Source of the DNA: Epiperipatus broadwayi
Taxonomy: Eukaryota; Onychophora; Udeonychophora; Euonychophora; Peripatidae
Length of the DNA stretch: 64,000 nucleotides
NCBI GenBank assembly: GCA_028023455.1
Contig: JAQFVV010012423.1
Span: 2,929,273 to 2,993,272 of the forward strand
Reading direction: 5' to 3'
Position numbers and translations under genes: made by a program. The notes under the pieces were generated by a model. The model was given only the letters and a program-made list of their open reading frames with translations. It searched no databases and was not told the origin of the DNA. Each line of letters starts with the position of its first letter. Position 1 is the stretch's first letter. Positions 1 to 13,189 of this stretch are shown piece by piece.

Positions 1-675
1 AGATAAAGGGGATTTAGATATAAAGGCCATAGAGTTGACAAAAATATGTTGTGGAAATGGAATGGAGCAGATTATGGGAAAGCTTAGGGTAGGGAATGGA
101 AGGGGGAGGCAAAGTGGCTAACAGGTTTCTATAGGCATAGTTTCGGAGAGATTCCTGACTCAATTTAAGGTGAAATCATAGTACATCCCATCACACATCA
201 GTGACAATCTTTACATTCTAAATTTAAAAATTAAAAGTGCAGCTGCCTTGCAAGCATGCAGTTGCTTGCAGACAGTTGTTGTGGGTTCACTTCCCAGTCG
301 ATGCTATGACATATAGGCAAAAAAAGTAGTCCAAAGTGTAAAGTTAATTCTGTTGAATTAAAAAAAAATCATAAAATGCTTCATTTTTAAGTTTATAACA
401 ATTTATGAGTCAATGCAGACATTCCTTCTTTGTAATACATGGTTTGAAGTCACTCTTTGCAAATTTTATGTATTTCAAAAGAAAGCTTTTGATGCAGAGA
501 TTATAATTGCAAAATCAGATAAACTTAAAAAGTAATTCTATATCTTGTTTTTTAAAAAGATGATTAACTAAAAAATAAATAAATAAATTTAAATTTATCA
601 CATTTGCTTGAAGCAAATATAAAGTAATTCTTGTTGTAGTTTTAATTTATTGAAAGTGGATTAATTAAAGAGAAT
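1..675. other. A+T-rich DNA, no gene seen apart from a SINE-like fragment
   Basis: No reading frame or RNA of recognisable kind is visible here except the SINE-like stretch at about 239-326. The first 180 bases are less A+T-rich and slightly purine-rich than what follows, but I could not assign them to any family. Confidence 0.5.
239..326 (+). repeat. SINE-like fragment, tRNA-derived (family also at 11.9 and 16.8 kb)
   Basis: The stretch shares its middle and end with copies near 11,936 and 16,791: a run built around GCCTTGCAAGCA, then a T-arm-like GGTTCACTTCCCAGTCGATG, then TATGACATA and a short A-rich tail. The B-box-like block is recognisable (GGTTCACTTCC against the usual GGTTCGANTCC). 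The A-box half is missing, so this copy is truncated at its 5' end. It cannot be a working tRNA. The assignment rests on similarity among the three copies in this window and on the general structure of tRNA-derived SINEs. Confidence 0.55.
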
Positions 676-818
676 TTGAATCTAGACTTTTAAGCTCTCT
701 ACAGTTATCCATTCTATCTAATATAACTGAGGCACATAACAACATACATGTGAAAAATATAAATGGTCTCCAATATATATATTTTATGCTGAACCAGTGC
801 TGTTTGAATCAGCATCTC

Positions 819-895
<77 letters not shown>
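676..895 (-). repeat. Decayed copy of the hammerhead-bearing repeat, ending in (TA)n
   Basis: Read on the minus strand this matches the family described at 31,947-32,780: a block with TTGGAGACC, a TTCAGCAT helix-II half and an AAAA in place of the GAAA core. The CUGAUGA half is scrambled, so no ribozyme is expected. The (TA)n tract at 821-895 sits where other copies have a short ATATAT run between the element body and the ribozyme, so it looks like an expanded internal microsatellite. The upstream half of the element is not seen beyond it. Confidence 0.6.
821..895. repeat. (TA)n microsatellite
   Basis: About 75 bases of uninterrupted AT dinucleotides. Confidence 0.98.
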
Positions 896-896
<1 letters not shown>

Positions 897-2370
897 CAAT
901 AAATTTTTATCTAAAAATTAAAAAACTTCAAAAAAAACATAAAATTAACGTTGAGAGTTTATTCAGTTTGTTTTAGAAAAGATAGGAATTAAATAGTTTT
1001 TATTAGTATTCTAAAAATATAAATATACAAATCTCTTTTCATTCCAGTTTAATTAAAAGAAAAATAATGTTAAAACTAAATAGTAAATTGTATTAAAATA
1101 CTATATTTGAGTTTTTAAATAAATAAAATTATGCAAAAAAAGAAGATTATCATTAAAAACATCAATGGCTATTAATAAAATACAAAACAACATCTCTGCA
1201 TCTATTACTAATTACAATCTTCCAAAACACGTTTATCAAATGATTATCATTGAATTTGATAACAGATCTTTCGAGATATTAGAAAGACAACAAGCCAGTA
1301 TAAATAGACTTTTATGACAGTGAATCAGTTCACAAAGTTATTGAAGAGTCAGTTCAGAAATTAATTGAGTCAGCTAAAAACAAAATGCAGTGCTGAGAAA
1401 ATTTTAACACTCCCCTCCAACCCAGATGCGATAAGATGTCAGCTTAACATCGTGAAAATCTCCATCCGTATCTAATTGTCTTCAATAGTAATAATCGTGA
1501 AAATCAGAAACTCACAAGAACATCCCAGCCGGAACATTCATACTGGAAGCATTCATACTGGAAGCATTCATACTGGAAGCATCATACTGAAACATTCATA
1601 CTGGAAAAAACAGAGTGTTAAATCTACGTTCAAAATCCTAGGTAAAACATTTGCTTATTTTCGTTTATACTGTAATAGCCATTGCATTTCATTAATTCGG
1701 CATCCTCCAAGAGTCTAATTATATGAACTCGATATCATACATAAATGAACTATTGATATGGTGATTAAATTTCAAATGCTATGTCCTTTATTATCATTAT
1801 TATGTATGTGCATTAGTTAATATTGGGATCATTCTACCAATATTTATTAATGAAATTAGAGTGTTCTGTTATTAAATCTATAGAAATATTTAGACTATTT
1901 AGAAATGTTAATTTAAAATATGCATGTGTTTTATTAGAATTATAAAATGTTTAAATTTAGTAAATAAATGTTAGTTAATAAATTATCTTTAAAATTAAAT
2001 TTATTTGTCTCAATTCTTTTAACAATTCCTTTTTATCAATTCTTTTACAATTCTTTTTATAAATTATTTTTAACAAATTCTTTATCAAGTCTTTTAACCA
2101 CTAATTAAGTATAATCTATTAGTGATTACAAACAACTGAGCTAGTCGGGTTTAGCGTTGGTTGTTGCCACTATTCAAAGTGCATTGTCTATTCTTTTAGA
2201 ATAAAGCTGCCTGTTTATACACAAACAAAAATTTGACTTGGTGTTGAACCAACAGTCGAGAAGAAGTTATGTCCGAAATGTAACTAGTTATATACTTATA
2301 GCCGTCATACTCTCTGAGTGTTCTTCTCTCCTAAGAGGCGGATTCGAATACACATTTACGGCAATAATAT
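896..2370. other. A+T-rich non-coding stretch with a short tandem repeat
   Basis: No gene recognised. A 15-bp unit (CATTCATACTGGAAG) is repeated about four to five times, with small deletions, at about 1,530-1,606. A short imperfect repeat of CAATTCTTTT type lies at 2,010-2,100. The less A+T-rich piece at 2,130-2,345 has AATAAAG followed by TTGGTGTTGAACC and could be an old LTR end, but there is nothing to pair it with. Confidence 0.5.
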
Positions 2371-2462
2371 ATAAATCAGTGCTCAGTTTATATTAAAATA
2401 GCAAATCTACACATTTTAATGGACAGGCTTCAATCCTCTCCACCCTCTAACTCTTTGCTCAT
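2371..2462 (-). repeat. Short fragment of the hammerhead repeat body
   Basis: The bases around 2,378-2,462 match the segment TATTAAAATAGC ... TTTAATGGACAGG ... TTCAATCC found in the copies at 31.9-32.8 and 36.9-37.2 kb. The ribozyme-containing half is absent. Orientation is inferred from the better copies. Confidence 0.6.
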
Positions 2463-5400
2463 CCATATTATTCCTTTTTTTAAAAAAAATCTCTACCATA
2501 AAATTAACATACCATACATCTTTTTATAACATAATTAAATATAATTTATTAATAAATAATGTTTTAAATTGTTATTTAAACAAACAAAAAAAAATTCAAT
2601 ATTTATATATTTTTTTTCAGTTATTATGAACAAAAAAAATAAGTTAGACATTTGGTTAGAAGACTAAGTTTTATCAAGGAAAACTGTTGAAAACAATATA
2701 TATTAATTTAATAGACTATACATAAACATCTATGATTTTTAGTAATTTGAATGTTATAAAAACACTCAAATTGTTACTATCTAGTTTTTTATCTGCTAAT
2801 TGTTTTTAGAAAACTTTTAGAATAGAATTGTAAACTTTTGTTTTTAGATGTTATACATAGGTGATATATGGAAACTAGTATTTGTTTCCATGTTTACCAT
2901 TTTATAGTGGTCAAAATAAAATTGCCTAATTATTTTATTATAATAGATTTTCTGTATATAATTGTTTTGAAATAAATTTTTAGTATCCAATTGGGAAACT
3001 TTTTTATACACAGTTGACGATCAATACATATTATATAATTTTTTCAGAATCAGTTTTACTTCATTTTTTTTAAATTTAAATAATACAATAATAAAATGAA
3101 ATGTTGACAAATTTTCCACATCTTTGTTCATAGGCTTTATCAATCTTGTGGAAAAAAAATCTAGATAAGGGTATAATCTCTAATTTAACAAACTATTAAT
3201 AATAATCATTAATATATTTATTTGAAGTGATTAATGTCAAAGTTGTAAGTACAGAAAATGTCACACTTGCAAATCAAAGTGAAGTAATCTAATAAATTGT
3301 TAAAATAAATTACTACATAAGTTCTACAGTGACAGTGCAAATTCAAAATGTGAACGATTGGGGGCTCTTGTGATGCATCTCAGTTACTATAGTTTCCTCA
3401 ATTGATAAAATGACTATTGAAGTTTATTAAACAGCATATATCAGACGATTAACAAATTCATGGAAAATACATTATTGGATTTAAAATAATGATTGCCTTG
3501 AAAATAAATCTTTTAGATTAATACAATGTATTCCATATTTTTTAAATAACCTTTATGAGATTAACACAAATAAATTTTATTCATTGCATAACCATGACAA
3601 TCCATGTTTTTATTACAAATAATATTATAGCATACATATGTAAATTAGATATAGAAATAAGACAACATGCTTCTATATTGTTTAACAACAAGAAATTAAC
3701 TGTATTACAAAATATGGGTTTCTTGTTAAGTCAATTAGTTTTATCTATTATGAGTGTTTATATGTGAAAATTACTGAAGAAGTTTCATCTGCTTATACAA
3801 GAGAAAAATGAAGCTATAAATGAAGCCATTTTTACATGGATTCATTTTTATTAACTTGTATTTTAAATATGAAACTAATTGCATGGTTTAATAAAATAAA
3901 TATTTGTTTTGTTCTGATAATCATTTCTATTTTGATTTCACTTTAATATAAAATGAAAATAATCTAAGCATGAAAAAATAGACAGCTTTAAATTCTCTTC
4001 TGGATGAAAATAAAACTGCTGACAATATATATTTTTAAAATTCATCACTGTCAATCATTATCAATCTGCTGCAGAATGAAGATCTCTCCAAGTTCAATTT
4101 ATTTACTCTTATCTCTAACTTTTCTTTTCCACATTAACCTCACACAATTCCTTATTTCATCTTTTCATCTTACATGTAATCTTTTTCTGGATCTTTTACA
4201 ATCTCTTGGAATACAGTTTAAGATTTCAATTGACCATCTATTATCATCCTCTTTTATTAAGTACAATATATTTTTTTCTAGTATATGTAAGCATATATTT
4301 AAAGGATTAAAATGAACATATTCAGTACAAAGACATCTTAAATGCTGTATCTAAATAATATATCTCTGCTATAGCAATATCTAGTTGCCATGCCAACAAG
4401 AATGTATTCCACTTTTGCCCATGACCATAATTGTAATATCGTTTAATTGAAAGGGTTTATTATTATTATACCTAGTCCAGATATAAAGTTTAAATGATCT
4501 AGTGAATAATATATTTGCAGTGTTATAGATATATCAACACTGTACTTCCTTGCCCATGTTTACAGAACAGTTTTAATAACTTTCATTACATGCAAGGCAG
4601 GGACTAGATTTTGTCCTATTGTAATACCTTGTGCAAGACTGCACCAAACTTTGCACTATAATATATTTTCAAATTAATTTCCTATGTCAATGCACCTTTC
4701 AAATTAGCTCAATCCTATCACAACCATCCATCAACCCAGAAGTTAGACCAATCTCCCATACTGTAAATACATTTGAAACATATACCTTTTTAAGCTATCC
4801 ATATAGAACAGTACAATTTAACTTCATGAACACATTACTTTTTTTAAAGAAATACTTAAACTTACTTCATATAATATGTATTCGAATATTTTTCCAAATT
4901 TCTATTCCTTTACACATTACTGAAACTTATAATCAAATATATATACTGTATATGTTTTACATATTATAATAACTATATACATTTTAAAATTATAGATTGA
5001 ACATTTTATATGTAATGTTTAGTTTTTGGAAAAATAATCATTTTTTAAAATACAATTTCTACCATGCATGAAGAAGGTAAATTGAAATGTAAAATTGCAC
5101 CAAGTTATAGAGAGGATTATGAAAAAGATTAATTTAACTAATAAAATAGTTTTAAGGTCACTTAATATGTTGAAATAAAAAAGATCCGGGACTTTTTATA
5201 AAATTTTACTTTTAAATAACGTTCAGTTTTTGAATCATGAATTGTTTAATTAGAACTTGAAAAGTAGAATTTATTTGATTTGGGTTCAGTATTGAATAAT
5301 ATGTATATATTTAGAAACTAACGTTTTATGTATTAATTGTATTTATATGCTAATAAACTCATGATTGAGTGACTAAAATAAATACTTAATTTGTTACAAG

Positions 5401-8400
5401 AAAATATTTCAAATAAATAAACACAGGGTAATTTATTTTGGTCATTTTATTAAGAGACACAACCAGATAAAAATATATCAATTTACTGTTTTGGTTTTTA
5501 AATTTTGGGAACTCTGTAAAAACATTAGCTGATTTACTGTTTTAATTCGGTGAAATATCAGCCAGTAATAATAATCATGTAGAGAGAAAAAAAATTTAAA
5601 TTGTGAAACGGTATAATCTGCAAGTTAACTTTTCTGATCAAAAAAAAAAAGTTTAGATTTGCAGCCAATTTTTGTACTGTTGGATGTAATTTCTACTACC
5701 CGACATCTTAAATAACATAATTATAGCTTAATATGTAAAAAACAACAACAACAAAAATGATTTATTGCAGAGTAAATTTTTATAAATGAATTTTAATTTT
5801 TTGATATATTTTTTTTAAAATAACAATACCTCTGTAAATTAAATTGCAAACTTAAATTTGCTTTACCATATAAATATAGATATAATAAACACTTCCACAC
5901 TTCCCCATTCTTTTCAAATTCACATAAATAAAGATATAATAAAAGACAAATGCATTTTATTTATTATCAATAAGGATTGTGTAGTATTTTGTTTTCTAGA
6001 ATCAGTGTACCGTATGCAGGATTTTCTAAAAAGTATTATTTATTCATTTTCCTTGCATTCTTTCATACTATGAATATTTAGTTTATAAATACTCATTCTT
6101 TAAGTTTTATTAAAACATGATAAAATATATGTGCATATTAAAAAATTCAGATTTTTTAAAATAATACTTATATTTTATATTAATGTTTACTTACTATTCC
6201 AGTTAATTAATAATATTTTTATTGTAGTTAATGTAGAAAATGCTAGTTTAGAATTTTTCACCATGTTTGTTTGCATTATACTTAAGAATACTAATTAAAA
6301 TTTAATTCACCCGGTACAATACTGGACAGTGAGTGGACAGTTGCTAAAATCATCAATTTATATAGTTCTAATAGTGAAGCTTTGATCTCAGTGAAAAACT
6401 ACTGAGGAAAATGAAATATTTTTTGAGCAATAATTGTTACTATTTTCTGTAGATCTATCATAAAATAATATTGACTACTACAAATAAGAAAATTTTCTCC
6501 TTAAATATTTATTCTTCAGGGTAGTAAGTTATCCATGGTTTATTCAATTTGGGAGAACTTTTAAATCTTTTCTACACTGCAATGATTTATTTATGCAGCC
6601 CCATTGAGAATTGAATAAAAGATGAATAACTAACTATTCACTGCTTTTATATTTGTAAATAATACTTTCATAAAGTAAATAATAAAAATGAAAAAAGAAA
6701 TTTGAAATATAAACAAACATTACTTTTCTGTACAAATGTATAAATCCTTTATAATGCACAGACATCTGCAAATACATAAATCATTTTTATATAGAGGGCA
6801 TATCTACAAATACATGAATCACCTTATATATAACTATTGCATATATCTCTGACTGGATTTAGTGACTTATTCGACTTTCCTTCCCATAATTCATCAAAAA
6901 TGTATGTAAACACACTGCATAAAAATTACTTGTTAATTATCAACAATAATTTTATGAGATAAACTCTTAATATAAAAATATACATATTTGAAAACTTATA
7001 TATTTAAAACTTAAAAATAAAAGAAAAACATTATGGGGAAAATATATAAATTAATTCTTCCGTTATCAATTGGTTTGGTGTAGAATAATAGACACTAAAG
7101 CCTAATTGCCAATAATGTGCTCAGATCTGTCGTGTTCAGAGACATTTGATTATTAATTAAAAATTGTAAACTATAATTTAAATCAAATTCTTAGCCATAA
7201 CTTTATTACTTAATATTATCTTTTGATAATATTTTCATAATTTTCATTTTTATTTTTATTTTCACTGTGCACATAATTCTGAAAAAAAAAAAAAAAAATA
7301 TATTTTGACAACTTTCAAAATAACCTTTTATGCACAATCAATTTTTTTTGCTTGGAGGTTTTTTTTACAAGTACTGTTTTTTTTTTTAGCTACTTCTATA
7401 TCAATAATAGCTATTTCAATGACATTATTTTTTATATTAATACCTTTTTCTGAAATTCAGTTTTTGTAATATTTCATTGGTAAATATGTCATTAACTCAG
7501 AAATACATTTCATCTTGCATGATATATAGCAATTAAACTATAAAACATTTTTTTTTGTTGTTATATGCAATATTTTACCAGAGATTACATCTTCATATAG
7601 TAAACAATTAAAATTTACAATTAGCATGATGTTTCATGATAGTGACAAGCCATCTATGTGGGTGCTTTTGTGCAAAATAAATTTTAGCACTCTTAGTTTT
7701 ATAAACAGAGCTGGCCTGAGTGCATTGTGATGGCATATAATCTCACACTTATCAAGGACACTAATCTGCTTGATCTATGACTTTTGGAAAAATTAAAACA
7801 TTTTATCATATACTAAACAAAATTACATTTTCTTTTTGTTTGTCTTTTTAATTTGTAAGTCCTACAATAATTATTATATGTGAAGTAATACAATTGTAAA
7901 TGTAGTAATATAGATTTTTCAAGTATAATGTTTACCTAAATGTTTCAGAATATTCTGATCATGTTAATATAAAATCAACTTTTCATTATCACTTTAATTT
8001 ATTGAATAAGAATGCACAAAAAATAATAAAATTAGGGTGATATTATTAATGGATTCATAGTAAAACATAGAAATATATATATTGTGTCATTACAATTTAG
8101 TCACTAGCTAAATTTATAGTAATGTGCATGTAGAAAAGGTAAACCAAAAATCATCATCACATTTTTATATAACCATAAAAGAAGCTGTAGGGCATCCAAG
8201 TTCAAACCCTACCAGATCAAAATCTTAAATGCTTTAGACAGAAAGAGTGGGACAACAATTATATGCTTTACTTGTTTGTGTGTTAATAAACCTCAAAAAG
8301 AGCAGTACACACATTTAATATTTAAAATTTTAATTTTTCTTTAAAAAGCAAAGTTATAATGCATATGTATAGGCAATGTATGTGTAAACTATTTAATTGT

Positions 8401-11400
8401 TTTATATTTCAAATATTCAACATTTTAACTTTCTTTAAAACTAACCTATGCTTGATCAATTCTAATATCTTATTCTATACTTCTATTTTCTTTTCTATAA
8501 TTGTAATTGGGATTTAAAAGTTACAAATTTAATTAAATAATAGGGTTATAATTACTAAGCTAGCAATTATATTATTTAATGTTAGTTTATGAATGATTTG
8601 AAATAATGAAGGATGTGTGTACATTACATACAGAAATTTACATTTATTAAATATTGAAAGAAAAGGAAGGATTAAATCTGTCAAATTATTTTTTTGTACA
8701 ATTTTATGTTAAAAGAGGAAATCTGTTTAATCAGATATCTATCTTTGTAGCAATTTTGTTGTTTGTAAATGATTGTTTGTCACTTTGGGAGCTTAATTTG
8801 GGTGAGAACTCTAATTTTGAAATTGTCTTATCTTAAGATCTAAAGAAGGAAGCTCAAAGATTTGAAATGTTACCTAGATGTAAAAAAAAAGAAAGGAAAT
8901 AAGGATTAAGTCTATTTTTTTTAAAACAAAAGTGTCTGGAAAAAGGATTAAACTTTTCAGTTGAAAAATAATTTAGTTGAAAATAAATTAGAGATCTAAT
9001 TAAAATGAATTTGTCCAAAAATAGCAAGTGACGCTATCTCTGATTGGTTAAGTTAGCTAAAAATTGGATATAAAAAGCTGTCTGGAATTATTATTATTAT
9101 TGTGATTATGATTCAGATTATTAGACTATTAAATTGAATGTTGAAAATATAAGAAATGGCTGGCTAGAAAAATTATATGTATGTCCCATCTTTGCCAACC
9201 ATCTGGGGGAAGCTGCACATCATATAGGAAAGAAAAGATGTTTTGTCTAAAATAATATTCTACACCTTTCAACTGACCAGAGAAATAAGATGTTTTTAAT
9301 AGAAGGAAGAAAGCATTCACCTGCATTCAAAGAAGATGAATTAATCTACTGATAAATATTAATCATCAAGTCCAATTAAGTGTTCCAACAACTGATTTTA
9401 AACTCAAGAAAATTTATAAACGTGAAAACAACTGCTGTATTTCATCCACTAAGAATCATGCTTGACAGGAAGAGAAGAAAAATTAATATAATGATTTCCA
9501 AATTGTCCACTAAAGCAAATAACCTCAATAGAGTCATCATCATCAAATAGTTATACACCTCAAGAAAGAGATTGTTCCCACGTAAAATGGAAATGGTAGC
9601 TGCAGAAATATAGACATTGTACAAGACAAGTTTGAACCCTTGGAAATTCACCACAAACAAAAGATCGGTAATATGACTTTTTATATCTATTTTCTTTATG
9701 ATATCAGAGTCTTAATAAACATTTTAGCAATAAAGTGGTATATTTTATTTAAAAAACTTTTAAAGACTATTCAGATCGATTAAAAACAAGAATGTCTTAC
9801 TAATAATAACTTTGAGCTTCATAAATGATCTTGAATGTATCAAAATTATTTGTTTATTAATTTTACAGTTATAAAAAATATTAATGTGTAAAACAATTTT
9901 TTTTATGGTATTATGATTTTAGTTTTAACTAATATATTATTATTATTTTGGTTTTAAATAATATTATTGTTATTTTGGGATAAAACACACACATACATAG
10001 TAATATTTTATATGTGTATAATTGCAAGTGAATGTGAAATAATAAGTAGTATTAGAATATTAGATGATTTTGTTTCAAGTTAAGTATAGCATTTCAGAGG
10101 TAGAAGAGAGGGGGGAGACAATAATTTAAAACTTGTTTCTAAAACTTGCTCTTTCAATTCTATTAACATTTTTTTTTAACATTCTACTTACATGTTAGAT
10201 TTATAAAGTATGTGTGCTAATGAGCAGATAATATTTTTTTTTCTTGAAATACTTTTCTCATGGAGTGAAAATCATGGTCAATGTGACATCCAACTTAATA
10301 CAAAAATACATTTGAAGGGAAAGGGGGAAGAACTTGAAATTAATCTGAGGATTGTTATATAATCAATTATTATTACTATTATTATTCATGTCAATTTTCA
10401 TGTTTATCTAGAAATTTTTATGTATATGTTAGAAATGCAGTAATAAATATTAGTTTGTTTTATTAAACGAGGCGTATATATTTCATTAAGAGTAGTCTTT
10501 AGTAAGTGTGATCATTCATCATCAATGGTTAAATATTAGTTGTTTAAGATATGATTAAATATGCTAAGATTAATAATAATTATGAATTTCTTTATAAAAA
10601 TTAGTTTTATGTTTAGGCTTAGTCCTAGAGCTGTAGTTGAAACCCTTGTCATTATCGTTATTATTATCATCATCATCATCATCATCATCAACATTTTAAT
10701 TAATAAGCTGTTTAACTGTTTAAAGGCCATAAATAAATGTCAATTTTATAATATTTAGTGATTTCTTAGTATTATTATAACCACATCCCATCATCTATTT
10801 CATGCAAGGATGAGTGAATTGCCATCCTAAATTAGTTATATATAATCTGAGCTAGTAAACTTATAAAAATATTGAAACACATTTGTTATGCTAAGATCTA
10901 AGAAGTGATTTATGTCTAATATACTCCACTTTGGTTTAAAGATGTTTTACTTTTACCTAAATATTAGTGTGTATAGTGATATGGCTTAACAAGCAAAATC
11001 TTTCATTTTTATTAGAAATAAAGTACCAAAAAGAGGATTCAAACCCGGTACATGTGAAAGGTTATTAGATATAACCGTGTCTAGATTCAGATAATCTAGT
11101 GGCACCCTGCTAGACCATATTCACTTAGTATTTGTTTAAACATGCACTTAACATCAAACCAAGAAATGAAAGTGGATAAGATCTACTGCCTGTATACCTG
11201 AGTTATATTTTATTGAATTACTAGTGTACTCACTTCACGTGATTTCATATACCTGAGTTATAATACTTGTTATTAATAATTTGCTTATAATTATTGATAT
11301 TTGGATATTGAGAAATCCAACATTATTTTAAATATTATGATCTTATATATTGTAGACTACTCAGGTATGGAAATAGTTATTTGATCAACCTTTAATTTTG

Positions 11401-11935
11401 TTACAATGAACTCCTTTACTTATTTCTTTTGAACCTTTACTTGGTAATATCTTTTGATCTTCATTAATTCAGTTACAATATATATATATTCTATTTTGTT
11501 TTTTCAAATATTGTTTTAATAAAATTGCACAAAATCATATTTATAATAAATAAGCAATTATTTATATGTTAGAAGTATTAATTTATGCAATTTTAATACA
11601 TTTATATTTGCAAGTAAAATTATTTATTTTTTTAAATATCTAAATGTTTTTATCATGTGAACCCTCCCCCCCCATAAAATTAGTTAATAAAAACAATGAA
11701 TTCTATATAAATTTGTCTGACAAAAGACATACTAGAATATTAAAAAATTATAATTATTTACATTTTTATTTACATATTAATTCTTCTGAGTTTGGTGGCT
11801 GCAATGTGATAAATAGCAATCAATTTTAATTAAATCACCTCCAATCACCTTGGTTTTTACTTTGTGTCATTAGCAATCTTAATAATAGAATATTTTTTTA
11901 AATGCCTATTATTTCAGTTTAAAACTTGGTCAAGT
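2463..11935. other. Long A+T-rich stretch without recognisable genes
   Basis: I see only short chance reading frames, homopolymer runs, small microsatellites (for example ATC repeats near 10,660-10,690) and scattered T-arm-like words (near 8,195 and, on the minus strand, 11,036-11,050) that may be very old SINE debris. A stretch at 9,000-9,660 is somewhat less A+T-rich and has a TATAAAAAG word at about 9,069, but nothing supports a promoter or exon there. Confidence 0.5.
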
Positions 11936-12036
11936 GTTTGTGGTCGAGTGGTCAGCACAGTCGCCTTACACACAGTTGTCCCAGGTTTTCAGGTTCACTT
12001 CTCAGCCGATGCTTTCACGTATAAAAAAAAAAAAAA
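11936..12036 (+). repeat. tRNA-derived SINE, most complete head of its family in the window
   Basis: An A-box-like TGGTCGAGTGG is followed about 50 bases later by a B-box-like GGTTCACTTCT, then GCCGATGCT, a TTCACGTAT segment and a poly(A) tract. That is the order expected of a SINE with an internal RNA polymerase III promoter. Copies at 239 and 16,791 share its middle and 3' end. The tRNA-like part does not fold into a proper cloverleaf by eye, so it is a SINE head and not a tRNA gene. Which LINE mobilised it is unknown; RTE-type remnants nearby are candidates only. Confidence 0.65.
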
Positions 12037-12364
12037 CTTAGCCATGACAATATAATAGATCAGATACATGGAGATTTTAAGAATTTACCTTATATTTACT
12101 TAAAATAATAAATTGTCACACTTACATTGTTTATTCCATAATTTTTTAAAGACCAGTATACAATGTCTTATAGATTTTTTTGTTTTATGATAAATTATTT
12201 TGTTACTACAAATCAACATTTTCCACAAAATTTGTAAGATTATCAAAATTATGGTGATTGGTATGATAGTACCACTAAGCATATAGCCTAGCACTAGATC
12301 AAGAAGAATCTTCAATCATCATAGTGATAAATTTACATACTACGATCACATAATAAATTTTTAA

Positions 12365-12806
12365 GATGTAATCTTACACATACGTATATTAAAACGCTAT
12401 AATATAGATACAGCATTTTCTGCTCATCAAAAGATCAGCAATATAATAACCAAGCCTAAGGATTCAATCCCTCTTGAATCTCATGGTGTCTATCAAATCT
12501 CATGTAAAAATTGTAAAGCTTCTTACATAGGTATGAGTAATCGTCGCATCAGTGTTAGGAGAGATGAGCATGCTAATGCAGTTAAACAACACTCATCATC
12601 ATCAGCACTCTCACTCCATACTATAGATTCAGGTCATAAAATAGATTTTTCTAGTACCAGGATCATATCCAGATGTGATAATCTCTACCAATGCACGATC
12701 AGAGAGAGCCATTGAGATACTTAAAAGGCCAGATTGTATCAATAAGCGAGATGATACGTGCAAACTTCCTCCTATTTGGAAAGATTTCTTTAAAAAACAT
12801 TCTTAA
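12365..12806 (+). pseudogene. Penelope-like element, C-terminal GIY-YIG endonuclease (partial, frameshifted)
   Basis: Translation across this region gives the end of a Penelope-like protein: the connector with ILKRYNIDTAFS, then GVYQISCKNCKASYIG, which carries the GVY and YIG halves of a GIY-YIG nuclease separated by a CxxC pair, then RRISVRRDEH (the conserved arginine and histidine of the family), an HTIDSGHKIDF block, and finally AIEILKRPDCINKRDD with a PPIWKDFF terminus before the TAA at 12,804-12,806. In active elements this domain nicks the target DNA for reverse transcription. A single frameshift lies between about 12,655 and 12,668. The reverse-transcriptase part is missing, which is the usual 5' truncation. 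The copy is dead. Confidence 0.85.
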
Positions 12807-12983
12807 ATTTAACATTTTTGCTATTGGTGGGATTTTTAATGTTTTATTCAAACCAGTGATTGTAGCGCCTCTACAACCGTCTTTCTACCTTTTTATAACT
12901 CTGTGGATGGCTTGTGTGACCAAGTCGAAACGTCAGTAAATTGATATTAAAAGTTTTTAACACGGATGAACCCGCAAAATATG

Positions 12984-12985
<2 letters not shown>
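12807..12985 (+). mobile_element. 3' untranslated end of the Penelope-like element
   Basis: This runs from the stop codon to the (TA)n tract. It contains GTCGAAACGTC at about 12,924-12,934, the motif expected around a hammerhead cleavage site in Penelope-like elements, preceded by a 5-bp helix GGCTT/AAGTC. Confidence 0.5.
12901..12935 (+). ncRNA. Degenerate hammerhead-like motif of a Penelope-like element
   Basis: A CTG.GATG half is followed by helix GGCTT ... AAGTC, then GAAAC and GUC. Penelope-like elements are known to carry hammerheads with minimal stem III in their terminal repeats. Here the CUGAUGA box is changed and stem I is not evident, so activity is unlikely. Confidence 0.35.

Positions 12986-12987
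<2 letters not shown>

Positions 12988-13066
<79 letters not shown>
12988..13066. repeat. (TA)n microsatellite
   Basis: TA dinucleotides with one small interruption near 13,032. The tract lies between the Penelope-like 3' end and the RTE remnant. Confidence 0.97.
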
Positions 13067-13069
<3 letters not shown>

Positions 13070-13189
13070 GTCAAAATATAATTCAATTTTGCAGTACATT
13101 TATTAATGCTTCTATGTCTCTTTACATTTAACATTTTTGCACAGAAAGAACTAGTAATATAAAGTTTTTTTTTTCTGCAAATTTCACAA

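Noticed and set aside
714-899. Minus-strand reading frame of (YI) repeats
   Set aside because: It is a translation of the (TA)n microsatellite; the same applies to frames at 12,988-13,200 and 21,574-21,831.
1476-1718. 80-codon frame with GSIHT repeats
   Set aside because: It arises from a 15-bp tandem repeat, and no other coding sign is present.
2130-2345. AATAAAG ... TTGGTGTTGAACC as an LTR end with primer-binding site
   Set aside because: No second LTR copy, no interior and no target duplication; left as unassigned.
9060-9080. TATAAAAAG word after ATTGG as a host promoter
   Set aside because: No exon-like sequence follows, and such words are expected by chance in DNA this A+T-rich.
10561-10758. 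Overlapping frames on both strands with runs of I and M
   Set aside because: They translate an ATC trinucleotide repeat.
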